Positions 51,184 through 61,187 of a stretch of 64,000 nt of DNA are shown piece by piece. This stretch comes from Bog-756 sp963734395 (GTDB taxonomy: Bacteria; Actinomycetota; Acidimicrobiia; Acidimicrobiales; RAAP-2). Under the pieces are notes generated by a model, which worked only from the letters and a program-made list of their open reading frames with translations, had not been told where the DNA came from and ran no database searches. A program made the position numbers and the translations under genes. The DNA is taken from positions 620,001 through 684,000 of the forward strand of contig CAVTGY010000002.1 in the NCBI GenBank assembly GCA_963734395.1, written 5' to 3'. The first letter of the stretch is position 1. Every line of letters begins with the position of its first letter.

Positions 51184-52089
51184 ATGTCGATGTCGATCAG
51201 GTTTTGGCCGGAGAGCAACGGCAGTCTGGGTCGAATGGCATTGCGCCTGTCGGCCATGTTGCCTCCCGAACAGTTGAGCCACCTTCGTCGCCGACTGGGT
51301 CGGGCCCGCCGTTGGGAGGCGGGTTTCGACCTGACCGCCCCGCCGGCCCCACCTGGGGAGGTGATCGGGCCCCCCGACTTCGTCGGGGTGGGGGTGCCCG
51401 ACGGGGGCACCCGATGGTGGTCAGCATTGATCGATGACCACCCGGGCGTGAGCGAGCATGATCGACTGGCAACCGACCGGCACTACCTTTCTCACTTTGC
51501 CTGCCGATCCTTCGGTGCGGACGAGGTGAAGGGCTACCACGGTTGGTTTCCGCGGCGGCCCGGAACCATCACCGGTGAATGGACCCCCACCTACATCGGC
51601 GATCCGTGGGTCCTGCCGTTGCTGCACAAGGCCGCACCTGACGCCCGGATCCTGGTCATGGTACGAGAACCAATCGTCAGGCTGCGGCTCGACCTCGACC
51701 GGTCCATCGATCGCCGGCGGGCCAACGCAGGATCACACATGGCCGAATCGATCGATCGGAGCTTCTACGCCAGATCGATGAAGCAGCTGCTCCGATACTT
51801 TCCGGCTGATCGAGTCCTGGTGCTCCAGTACGAACGCTGCGTCGCCGACCCACTCACTGAATTGGCGGCCACCTATCGCTTTCTCGGCCTCGACGACGAG
51901 CATCGCCCGTCGACGGCTGCGCGCCCTCGCCCGTCGGATGAGCTCCCTCCGCTCGATACCGGCACCGAGGAACGATTGATCGAGCTCTACGCCTCGGACG
52001 TTGCCGATCTTCAGGCCTTGGTGCCCACCCTCGATCTCTCGTTGTGGCCCAGATTTGACCAAGCGATTCGTCGCCGGGACGGGCGATGA
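51184..52089 (+). CDS. Sulfotransferase-like protein 4 with altered PAPS loop
   Basis: Unbroken frame, 301 residues from the ATG at 51184. Clear duplicate of the preceding gene: same fold and landmarks in the same order (RHYLSHFACRSFGADEVKGY, GEWTPTYIGDPWVLPLLHKA, ARILVMVREPIVRLRLDLDR, VLVLQYERCVADPLTELAAT, and the closing LWPRFDQAIRRRDGR). The PAPS loop is changed: VGVPDGGTRWW replaces VGVQKAGTSWW, so the essential Lys is Asp, Thr-Ser is Thr-Arg, and RDPVERFRS has become REPIVRLRL. Because the frame is intact, these changes are not due to a sequencing slip. Either the enzyme is inactive with a structural or regulatory role, or it uses another donor. Confidence 0.82.
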   Translation: MSMSIRFWPESNGSLGRMALRLSAMLPPEQLSHLRRRLGRARRWEAGFDLTAPPAPPGEVIGPPDFVGVGVPDGGTRWWSALIDDHPGVSEHDRLATDRHYLSHFACRSFGADEVKGYHGWFPRRPGTITGEWTPTYIGDPWVLPLLHKAAPDARILVMVREPIVRLRLDLDRSIDRRRANAGSHMAESIDRSFYARSMKQLLRYFPADRVLVLQYERCVADPLTELAATYRFLGLDDEHRPSTAARPRPSDELPPLDTGTEERLIELYASDVADLQALVPTLDLSLWPRFDQAIRRRDGR

Positions 52090-52150
52090 CCCGGCACCAG
52101 GGCAGCCCCGCCGGGCACGGCGCGGTGATTCCCGGTATGGGCGACCGCAC

Positions 52151-52156
52151 TAGAGT
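52151..52156 (+). promoter_or_regulatory. -10 box before the Zn-ribbon methyltransferase gene
   Basis: TAGAGT lies 19 bases before the ATG at 52176, so the leader would be only about 12 nt. An 86-bp gap separates it from the sulfotransferase gene upstream. Confidence 0.4.
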
Positions 52157-52175
52157 TCTCCCGGCATAGGCAGGC

Positions 52176-53178
52176 ATGAGTGAGGGAGCATTGGTGACCG
52201 AGGGGATCCAGAGGACGTTGGCCGGGTCCATCGTGGACCGTCTTCGCTGTCCGACCTGTCGGAGCAAGGTGCGGGTGCTCGAGGACGAGGGCGGTATCGA
52301 GTGCCCATCTGGTCATATCCATCGCCTGAGGTCGGGCTACCTCGACTGCTCGGGATCCGCTCCCGTCGGAGGCACGACTGGTCGGACATTCGCCAGTTTC
52401 GGATTCGAGTGGAACACCTTCGACGATGTGCGTGACGAGGACCAGGAATTCGCCGAGGTGTACTTTCGTGATCTGGATCTTGCCGGTTTGGCCGGACAGG
52501 TCGGCTTGGACGCGGGATGCGGGAAGGGTCGCTACAGCCGTTTTCTTGCCGAACATCTCGGCGCCCTTGTGGCGCTCGACGGCTCCTCGGCGGTCGAGGC
52601 GGCCGTCACGCAACCTACGGTTCGTATCCGACAGTTCTGGTGGTCAAGTCCGATCTGCGCGATGCACCGTTCGCTCCTGAGAGCTTCGATTTCATCTGCC
52701 AGCTTGGGGGTCCTTCACCACCTGGACGAGCCGCGTCGGGGCTTCGAGCGCCTGGTTGCCCTGTTGGCTCCGACCGGGCGGATGCTGCTCTATCTCTACA
52801 GTCGTCCCCAGGACGCCGGGATACGGGGGATGGCCCTGTGGGTGGCCGCCCTCCTCCGCACGGGGACGGTGCGACTGCCTCATCGGTTGCTCAAGTTGCT
52901 GAGTGCTCCGATCGCGGTTCGCCCTGTACGTGGCTGTCGTGGCACCCGGGCGGTACGGGGAGAAGCGAGGAGTCGCCCCTCTGTCCGGGTTGCCCATGGC
53001 TGCCTACCGCGGAAAATCCCTTCACAGCCTGGTGCTCGACACCTTCGACCGGCTCAGTGCTCCCGTCGAGCACCGCTACGTGTGGGAAGAGCTCGCTCCT
53101 TGGTTCGAAGATGCCAACATGGTGGTGGATGCGGCCCGCGACGAGACCGGCTGGTTCATCCTGGCCCGCAAGGCCTGA
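52176..53178 (+). CDS. SAM methyltransferase with N-terminal zinc ribbon
   Basis: ATG at 52176. N-terminal RLRCPTCRSKVRVLEDEGG and IECPSGHIHRLRSGYLDCSG form a Trm112-like zinc ribbon. Then a methyltransferase domain: EFAEVYFRDLDLAGLAGQVG, LDAGCGKGRYSRFLAEHLGA (motif I), SFDFICQLG with, after a break near 52705, VLHHLDEPRRGFERLVALLA and GRMLLYLYSRPQDAGIRGMA. The tail reads YVWEELAPWFEDANMVVDAA and WFILARKA. Such proteins methylate sugars or lipid-linked intermediates in surface-glycan loci. Breaks near 52605, 52640, 52705 and 52915. About 334 residues. Confidence 0.85.
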
Positions 53179-53180
53179 CC

Positions 53181-54059
53181 GTGCCGGTGGATCGTCAGGG
53201 GGCAGATGCGCCTCGACGGATCATGGCGGTCATACTCAGCCATAACGCCCCGGCATCCTTGGCACGATGCCTTCAGGCTGTCCTCGATCAGACCACACCA
53301 CCGGAGGGTGTCCTGGTGGTCGACAATGCCAGCAGTCCTCCGGCGGTCCTCGCCGCCGCCCGATCGGTATCCAATTCCTGACCGTACCTGGTCCGGTCCG
53401 AGACCAACACCGGGCCCGCCGGAGGGTACGCCAGGGCCCTGGCCGAGTTCCTCGAGTCCGACTACCTCCACGCCTGGGTGCTCGACGACGACATGGTGCC
53501 CGAGACCACCTGCCTCGAGCGCCTGTGGGCGGCGGCCAAGAAGGATCCTGAGAGGGCTTTTGTCTTCCCGATTTCACAACAGGTCGACGGATCCTATGGG
53601 GTCTGGCCGTCGTGGTGCGCATTCGTCGTCTCGCGCCAGATCGTCGACGCGGTTGGGCTACCCATGGAGGAGCTGTTCTGGTGGGCGGAGGACACCGAGT
53701 ATCTCCAGTGGCGAATCCCCGAGGCAGGGTACCCGCGGCAAGTCGTGCAAGAAGCGGTGGTACATCACGAAGCGGTTCGCCAAGGGGGCGGCTCCCCTTT
53801 GTGGAAGTACTACTACGAGTCGCGCAACATGTTGTACGTCCATCTGCATGTCAAGCGCCGAGTCGGTTGGTATCCGCGGAACATGTCGAAGTTTCTGGCC
53901 CGGTCGATGATTCGAGAGGGGAACGGAAGGCTCCGGCGGTTGGCGGTCATCGGCCGGGGTCTGTCGGACGGAGCCCGCGGACGGCTCGGACTCCGCTTTC
54001 CGGTCGAGCCGATGCAAGAGAGGGCACCTGACGGGTCGCCGGGACGATCGACGTCGTGA
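53181..54059 (+). CDS. Glycosyltransferase family 2 (GlfT2/WbbL-like)
   Basis: GTG at 53181, 2 bp after the upstream stop. Reads RRIMAVILSHNAPASLARCL, QAVLDQTTPPEGVLVVDNAS, after a break near 53382 VRSETNTGPAGGYARALAEF, AWVLDDDMVPETTCLERLW with the metal-site DDD, LFWWAEDTEYLQWRIPEAGY and VVQEAVVHHEAVRQGGGSPL. The tail KYYYESRNMLYVHLHVKRRV is typical of galactofuranosyl/rhamnosyl-type enzymes. About 290 residues. The stop TGA overlaps the next GTG. Confidence 0.87.
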
Positions 54060-54872
54060 CCAGAAGCGCTCGGGGCCAGGATTCACTGGCAGTTCGGAGG
54101 CGCTTCGCGCGGCGGCTGAGCGGCCAAGGAGTCGAGATCGGTCCCGGCCACGTCCCGTTCCCGGTCCCCGATCGGGTAACGGTCCGTTATATCGACCGCT
54201 GGGAGCCGAGTGAGAACAGTTCTCTGTTCCCCGAACTTGGCGAGTCTCCCGGATTCCCTCCCCCTGACATCGTCTCGGATCTCGACATCGACCGGCTTGG
54301 CGGGCTCGCGGACGAAAGCCAGGATTTCGTCATTGCCAGTCACGTAATCGAGCATCTGGCCAATCCTCTGGCCATGCTGGTCGACATCCATCGTGTGCTG
54401 CGAACCGGCGGCCTGCTCATCCTGCTGGTTCCCGATCGACATCGCACGTTCGACCGCAACCGCCGACCCAACGCCCCTCGCTCACCTGGTGGACGAGTAC
54501 GACCGTGACGTCCGCGAGGTCGATGACGCACATGTGACGGAGTACTTGAATGCAACCCGCGAGGTCGTCGAGGTGCCGGACGAACCCGGTCGGTTACCTG
54601 ACGATCTCACGGCCGAGAACATTGCCCTTCACCGGCGCCGATCCGTGCATGCCCACGTCTGGGATACGGATGAGTTCAAGGAGCTCTTGGCGTACGGGGC
54701 CGACAAGCTCCAGTTGCACTGGGAGGTGGTCGACACCATGACGTCGGGCGAGCGAGGTAGCTATGGCGACGAGTTCGGCTGGCTTCTCGCACGAGGAGGT
54801 CTTCGTACCCACTGGCAGGCTTCCGCTCCTGGCTCGCTTCTCGGACGAGGAGGCACTCATTCCCACTGGTAG
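54056..54872 (+). CDS. Class I SAM-dependent methyltransferase
   Basis: GTG at 54056 overlaps the GT2 stop. Reads RRFARRLSGQGVEIGPGHVP, VTVRYIDRWEPSENSSLFPE, PPDIVSDLDIDRLGGLADES, FVIASHVIEHLANPLAMLVD and LRTGGLLILLVPDRHRTFDR. After a break near 54465: LAHLVDEYDRDVREVDDAHV and HVWDTDEFKELLAYGADKLQ. This is the SAM methyltransferase branch common in O-antigen loci (VIEHLANPL pattern). The last 35 residues fall in a 54-bp tandem repeat, and the TAG at 54870-54872 is inside its second unit. About 272 residues. Confidence 0.83.
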
Positions 54873-54890
54873 GCTTCCGCCGATGGATGC
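54783..54890 (+). repeat. 54-bp tandem duplication across a gene junction
   Basis: Two units start at 54783 and 54837. About the first 45 bases of each match with few changes (both share CTTCTCG.ACGAGGAGG and CCCACTGG.AGGCTTCCGC). In one frame they give the end of the methyltransferase; in another frame they read FSHEEVFVPTGRLP and FSDEEALIPTGRLP, in frame with the next glycosyltransferase. The unit is 18 codons, so its length keeps the frame. Confidence 0.75.
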
Positions 54891-56825
54891 CATGCTCCGG
54901 GTGGGCCGCCTGGTGCCTGACGACCCCTCCGTGTCGATCGTGGTGCTGGTCCTCGACGATGTGGACATGGTCGAGGACTGCCTGGAGTCGTTGCGTCGTA
55001 CGATCGACTCATCGTGGCGAGCCGAGTTCGTGGTGGTCGCCAACGGAACGTCGCTCAGCCGACTGCAGGCTCTCCAACGCCACGAGGACATCGTGCTGGT
55101 TCGCAGCGAGACAAATCTCGGCTTCGCCGGAGGCAACAACCTGGGAGCCGGCGTTGCTCGAGCCGACCTGCTCGTCTTTCTGAACGACGACGCGGTCGTT
55201 GAGCCCGACTGGCTGGACCAGCTCGTCCTGACTGCTCGGGCCGACCCGCAGATCGGAGCAGTCGGCTCGCGTATCTTGTTCGAGGACGGCAGTCTTCAAG
55301 AGGCCGGCGCTGTCATCTGGGGCGACGGACCCACCACCGCAGTCGGCCGCGATCTGCCTCCCGGGAGCCGCGAGTACATGTACGTCCGCGACGCCGACTA
55401 CGTGTCGGCCAACGGCATGCTGGTCAACCGCGAATCGTGGGAAAAGGTCGGCGGCTTCGCCGACGACTACCACCCCGCCTACTACGAGGACGTCGACTTG
55501 TGCATGGCGCTCCGCCGACACGGCCACCGGGTCGTGTACGAGCCTCGGGCCGTGCTGAGGCACCGGGAGGGCGGCAGCTCGACGGCCCGCTACCGGTGGT
55601 ACCTGATGAGCCGCCAGCGGGAGGTGTTCCGCGCCAAATGGGCCGACGACCTGGTTGGCCGCGAGCCATATCCGATGGTCGACCGGGAGGCGGCCATCGA
55701 ACGGGCGCTGCACCGTGCCAAGGGCCACCCGCCCCGGGTGCTGTTCCTCGATGATGCCCTTCCCGACCCTGGGCTGGGATCGGGGTTTGCCCGGGCTGCG
55801 CTGGCAGTCGAGGAACTGGTTGCCGCCGGCTATGCGGTCACCCTCCGCCCTTTTGACGCCGCGCTCGGCGACCAACGCCATACCCTGGCACGCACCGGCG
55901 TGTCTGGACCGGTTGGCCGACCTCGGGGTCGACGTCCGTTACGAGCGGCTCGGCCCCATGCTGGAGCGGCCCGGGGCGACGTTCGACGTCATCTTGTGCT
56001 CGACGACCGCGTAGCTACGGAGAAGTAATGCCACATCTGCGCCGTCTCGGGATACAGGCACCGGTCGTCTACGACACCGAGGCCATCTGGCATCGCGGCG
56101 TGGAGCGGGAAGCCCGGCTCATCGACGACGCCGATCGGGCCGCCGAATTGCTCTCCCAGGCTGAAGAGATTCGTGCCACCGAGATCGACGCCATTCTGCA
56201 TGCCGATCATGTGGTGGCCGTCAGCGGGGAAGAGGCGGCGATCATCAGCGAGATGCGGGCGAAGGCCGGCGTGCCGGAACGGGGCGGTGAGTGTGATCGG
56301 AGGGGCATCGCAGACCTCATCGCCCGGACCGGCCGGTTGGGAGGAACGGTGCAATCTGCTGTTCCCTGCCGGGTGGCTCGCCGGGGCCAGCTCGCCGAAT
56401 CTGACCTCGCTGCGGTACTTCGTCGACGCAATCCTGCCCCGGTGGTCGAGGAGGTTCCATGGATCCGAGTGTTGGTCACCGGCGGCAATCCACCGGAAGA
56501 GGCGTTGGAATTGGCCGGACCGAACCTCCAGTTCCTCGGGTACGTCCCCGACATGCAGGTTATTCTCAACACGGTCAGGGCGGTGGTGGTACCGACGCTC
56601 ACCGGAGCGGGCCTCAAGCTCAAGATTGTCGAAGCGATGCTGGCGGGGGTGCCGACGGTGAGCACCACCGTCGGCGCTGAAGGGATCGACACCAGTGCCA
56701 CCGGGGGCCTGGTGGTGACTGACGATCCAGAGCACTTCGCCCGATCCCTGCTGACGCTGCACGAGGACCGGCGGGCGTGGGCCGCTGAACGAGAGCAGGG
56801 TGGAGGCGTTCTGCACCGCCCATGA
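54883..56825 (+). CDS. Two-domain glycosyltransferase (GT2 + GT4)
   Basis: ATG at 54883 (ATG 54763 would add the tandem repeat). N-terminal GT2: SVSIVVLVLDDVDMVEDCLE, VLVRSETNLGFAGGNNLGAG, ADLLVFLNDDAVVEPDWLDQ with the metal-site NDDA, ANGMLVNRESWEKVGGFADD and YYEDVDLCMALRRHGHRVVY. A linker (ALHRAKGHPPRVLFLDDALP, DPGLGSGFARAALAVEELVA) leads to a GT4 domain: GIQAPVVYDTEAIWHRGVER, ATEIDAILHADHVVAVSGEE, LLFPAGWLAGASSPNLTSLR, IRVLVTGGNPPEEALELAGP and LTGAGLKLKIVEAMLAGVPT with the E-x7-E motif. Breaks near 55895, 56015, 56275, 56440 and 56790. About 645 residues. Probably adds two sugars in turn. Confidence 0.82.
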
Positions 56826-58573
56826 CAGCCAGCCTCAGATCCGGTTGGGCGAGTCTGCTCGACACGGTCATTCACGACGGCCGGCTGCGAGCCGTCCCCG
56901 ATGAGTACCACCAGTGGCTGCTCGCCACCCAGCCCCGTCCACGGGAGCTCAGCGAGCAGCGAGCCGCATCGGCAGCCGCTGGAACTACCGCCCGACGATC
57001 AGCGTCTGTATTCCGGTGTACAACCCGGAGCCCGGTTGGCTGGAGGACGCAGTGGCGTCGGTCAAGACGCAGACCTACAACCAGCTCGAGCTCTGTCTGG
57101 CCGACGACTGCTCCTCCGATCCGGCGGTAACCGCTCTGTTGGAGCGCCTGGCGGCCGAGGACCCTCGGGTGCGGACAATGCGGCGGGCGGTCAACGGTGG
57201 CATCTCGGCGGCGACCAACGACGCCCTGGCCTTGGCCACCGGGAGAGTTCGTCGCACTTCCTCGACCAGGACGATCTGATTGCGCCGCAGGCGTTTCACC
57301 GGGTGGTCGCCCACCTGCAGGATCATCCCGACACCGACCTCTTCTATTGCGACGAGGATCTGCTGTCGCCGGACGGCCGTCGCTGTGAGCCCTTCCTCAA
57401 GCCTGGCTGGTCGCCGGAAACGCTGCTTTCGTTCAACTACATCACCCACCTGGTGTTGGCTCGGAGGGAGTTGGTCGCCGAGGTGGGTGGACTGCGTCCC
57501 CAGTACGACGGCGCACAGGATCACGATCTGGTGTTGCGGCTCAGCGAGCGCACCGAAGCCATCTGTCACATCGACGATGTCCTCTACACCTGGAGGCAGT
57601 CGCCGACATCGACGGCGCTGCATGCGTCGGCCAAGCCAGACGGCCCACGACGCCACCGTGGCGACAGTGGCCGACGCGCTTCGCCGGCGGGGCATTGCCG
57701 GTAGCCGTCAGCCGGGGTAGCTTCGGCGGCGGCGTCGTGGTCCGCTACGAGCCGCCGCATCCGGCGCCGACGACGGTGATCGTGACCACCCATGGACCGG
57801 TGGACCGTCTCGGAGCTGCCGTCACCGCCCTCGACCGAGTGGTGGGAGGCTCGGTCGACGTGGTGGTGGCGGTAGCCGAAGGGTGCGGTGCCAACCGACG
57901 CGCTCCGTCAACTGGAGGGACCGGCTCGCCGGGTGCTCGAAGCTGCCGGGCCAGCCCAAACGGGCTGAACTGATCGCCGCCGCGGCTCGCATCGTCCGGA
58001 GCCGATTATCTGGTCACTCTCGACGCCAAGGTGGTGGTCCGCGGCGACGGATTGGCTCGATACCCTGCTGGGATTGTGCGCCTCACCGGGGGTGGGGGCA
58101 GTGGGGGTGCGCATTGTCAGCTCGCAGGGTCGGCCGTGGCACGAGGGCATCGCCGTTGGGTCCTTCGGTGCTGCCCGGATCACCTCCGGAGAGGAGGACC
58201 TGGTCGCCGTGAGGCTCGGCGCGCTGCTGCGCTCGACTCGCGATGTGTCGGCCGTATCGGGGTTGTGCACGATGGTCGATCGTGTCGCCTGGGACAAGGT
58301 GGGCGGGTGGGACCCGTCGGTCACCGACGCATTCGCCGACGTCGATTTCTGTCTGCGCCTGGGTCGGGCCGGATACCGGGTCGTCTACACCCCTGAGGTG
58401 TCGGCCACGCTCCTCAGCCCGGTCGTCGATGTCGACTGCATCGAACCGGTGGACTCCGGATCCCTACCTGTCCGCGCATCTCGTCCCCGGCCAGCCGGGT
58501 TGGCGACTGGGCAAGGAAGACGTGGCCGGTTCGAATGCCACCGGTCCGAGATCCGCCAGCGACGGGCAATTGA
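56822..58573 (+). CDS. Double-domain family 2 glycosyltransferase
   Basis: ATG at 56822. First GT2 domain: TISVCIPVYNPEPGWLEDAV, LELCLADDCSSDPAVTALLE, VNGGISAATNDALALATGEF, FVAFLDQDDLIAPQAFHRVV with the metal-site DQDD, LFYCDEDLLSPDGRRCEPF and YDGAQDHDLVLRLSERTEAI. Second, partial GT2 domain: YLVTLDAKVVV, GAVGVRIVSSQGRPWHEGIA, VSGLCTMVDRVAWDKVGGWD, FADVDFCLRLGRAGYRVVY and DPYLSAHLVPGQPGW. About nine breaks. The end is taken as tandem stops TGATAG at 58571-58576; without another break the frame would run into the next gene. A large near-twin follows at 59010. Confidence 0.75.
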
Positions 58574-58587
58574 TAGACTCACCGTCC

Positions 58588-59004
58588 ATGGAGGGGTCTC
58601 CCAACGGCGTTGCCGACTCGGGGTTGTTGCAGGCCCGGGTGGCCGAGCTCGAGCAGGAACTGCGGCTGCGAATGGCAGAGGTGACCCGCCTCCACCGTGA
58701 GCTGCGCCACGCTCGCTCCGACGTTGCGGTGAAGGACGAATACATCGCCGTCTTGTCTGTCGAGGCTGACAAACTCCAGAGGATCCGCGAACAGATGGGT
58801 CGGGTGCCCTACGGATCGTGGGTCGGCCGGGTGGTCGAAGCACATCTCGGGGTCGGTCCTGATGCCGCGCCGTCGGTGGCCGACCAGGCCCGGTCCACAG
58901 CGCAGCGGGCCCGAACCGAGGTCGGTCGGGTGAAGCGTGGGGCCCGGGCCAGGGCCGGGCGACTCAAGCGCAAGATGATGCGCACCGATCTTCCACGGTC
59001 CTGA
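58588..59004 (+). CDS. Coiled-coil protein or C-terminal tail of the preceding glycosyltransferase
   Basis: From ATG 58588: MEGSPNGVADSGLLQARVAE then LEQELRLRMAEVTRLHRELR and HARSDVAVKDEYIAVLSVEA, a long heptad coiled coil, then GRVPYGSWVGRVVEAHLGVG and a strongly basic end (RVKRGARARAGRLKRKMMR). 138 residues. A similar coiled coil with a basic stretch begins the next gene, so this may be a scaffold or membrane-contact part. The upstream frame has no stop of its own in this register, so fusion to the glycosyltransferase is an alternative. Confidence 0.5.
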   Translation: MEGSPNGVADSGLLQARVAELEQELRLRMAEVTRLHRELRHARSDVAVKDEYIAVLSVEADKLQRIREQMGRVPYGSWVGRVVEAHLGVGPDAAPSVADQARSTAQRARTEVGRVKRGARARAGRLKRKMMRTDLPRS

Positions 59005-59009
59005 CCGAA

Positions 59010-61151
59010 GTGGCCGCGGACCCGTCCGGCACCGCCGACGATCCCGATGCTGGACCAGCGGTGAGCGACGACCCGGTCGACGAGATCCGCCGGCTGTCGG
59101 CGCAGCTTGCGGCCGCTCGGCGCGCGGTGGCCGAACGGGACGATCGAATACAGGAGCTCACCGACCACCTGGGTGAGCTGACCAGCCTGCAGGGTAGTGC
59201 CACGCTGGCGGCGGCCGGAGCCGCTCGTCGGCTTGTCAAGCGGCTACTGCCGGCCGGCACCCGACGGACCCGGGCGGTGGCCGTCGTTTTGGGTGTGGCG
59301 AGCAGTGCTCGGCGGCAGTGGTCCGGCCCAACCGGCGTCGCCGGCGCACCGAAGTCGGAGGCAACCCGCTATGCGGCCGAACCTGCCGCAGCTGGCCGCC
59401 GAGTACCGCCGATGGCGGAAGCAGCACGAACCCGGACCGGACGAGCTCGGCGTTCTCCGACGGACCAACCTGGCCTGGGAACAGCGACCGTTGGTCACGG
59501 TGGTGTTGCCGGTTCCCGCACGTCGACGCGGAGTGGCTCGACCAATCGATCGATTCCGTCGAAGCGCAGGTCTACGGCCAGTGGGAGCTGTCGTCGCCAT
59601 CGATCCCTCCCTCGGGCCCCAGACTGACCGGTGTCGTTGAACGGCACGCTGCCGCCGACGCCCGGATCCGGCTGGTCGATTTCGGCTCAGAGCGCCAGGA
59701 CAGGACGACGAGACCGCCCCGGCCCAGCGAGCCGCCGCCCAGGCCGATGGCGAGTGGGTGGTGCGCCTCGATGCCGGCGACCTGCTCCGTCCCGATGCGC
59801 TGCATCGCCTGGTCGACCACGCTTGCCTCCCACGGCGACGACGACGTCGTCTATGGGGATGAGGACCGACTGTCGTCCGCGGGAGATCGCGAGCAACCGG
59901 AGCTCAAACCCGATTGGTCCCCCGACTACCTGCTGTCGAAGGACTACCTGGGCAGTCCCACCGCCATTCGACGTAGCCTCCTCGAGGAGGTGGGCGGGTG
60001 GCGCCCCGGCTACGGCGTCGAGGAAGACCACGATCTGCACTTGCGGGCTACCGAGCACGCCCGAGGTGTCGGTCATGTGGCAGCGGTGCTCTCGAGCCGG
60101 CGAAAGCGCCTACCGGTCGCAGGCGCTGTGCCGACCAGACTCGACCACCCGGTGACCGATGCACTACGGCGCCGACGGCTGACCGGTCGGGCAGTGGCTC
60201 GAACCGATGCCGGCGGCGACGTCTGCTATGACATCCGCTACCAGGTCGAGGGGCGTCCATCGGTCGACATCATCATCCCCACCCGGGACCGGGTGGACCT
60301 ACTGGATGCGTGCATCACCAGCATCACCGAGCGGTCCACGTACCCGTCGTACCGGATCACCGTCGTCGACAACAACAGTGTGGAGGACGCCACGCTCCGA
60401 TACCTGGAGCGCGACGATCTGCACGTCGTGCACAGCCCGGGACCCTTCAACTTCTCGCGCATCGTCAACAACGGAGTGCGAGCCAGCCACGGCTGACTAC
60501 GTCCTGTTGCTCAACAACGACGTCACCGTCCTCACTGATGACTGGATCGAGGCCCTCCTCGAGCTTGGTCAGCAGACAGATGTCGGAGCGGTCGGATGCC
60601 GCCTGTTGTTTCCGGACGGATCGGTCCAGCACGAGGGCATCGCCCTGTTGCCCGAATACGTCGCCGCCAACGTCAGCTGGCCGTCTCAGGTGATCCGGAA
60701 TACATCGGCGGTGACCGCAGCCTGCATGCTGGTCCGCCGGGATGTCTACTGGTCGATCGATGGATTCGATGAGGAGATGGGCGTCGTCTACAACGACGTC
60801 GACTTCTGCCTGCGGATGGGGCGCTCCGGCCGGCGGGTGCTCTATACCCCTCACGCCCAGCTCGAGCACGACGAGAGCTCCAGCCGAGGCCGGTTGAATC
60901 CAACCGACGACATCGACCTGTTCTTCGACCGGTGGGGCAAACCCGACCAGCTGCATGACCCCTACCTGAGTCCCCACGTGGTTTGGCCGCACCCCCAGAG
61001 ACTCCGGCTAACGAGGCGTCGTCCCCGGAGGTCGTTGGCTGAGGGGAGTTGCATGCCGGGATCCAGTCGCGGTCCGATCAACCAGGTCTTGACGGCTCTC
61101 GAACGCCTTCGGACCCCGTGCCGATCCGGCTGCTTGCCGGGTCTCGACTAA
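59010..61151 (+). CDS. Double-domain family 2 glycosyltransferase with N-terminal coiled coil
   Basis: GTG at 59010 opens an acidic stretch, then a coiled coil (DEIRRLSAQLAAARRAVAER, DDRIQELTDHLGELTSLQGS) and a basic part. First GT2 domain: PLVTVVLPVP, AEWLDQSIDSVEAQVYGQWE, GEWVVRLDAGDLLRPDALHR, DDDVVYGDEDRLSSAGDREQ and VGGWRPGYGVEEDHDLHLRA. Second GT2 domain: PSVDIIIPTRDRVDLLDACI, YRITVVDNNSVEDATLRYLE, ADYVLLLNNDVTVLTDDWIE with NNDV metal site, GAVGCRLLFPDGSVQHEGIA, FDEEMGVVYNDVDFCLRMGR and DPYLSPHVVWPHPQRLRL. Breaks near 59370, 59515, 59705, 59815, 60100, 60140 and 60490. About 710 residues; the layout repeats that of the gene at 56822. Confidence 0.82.
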
Positions 61152-61187
61152 GCTCCAGCGTCACTTCGATCTAGAAAGAGGTCCATC

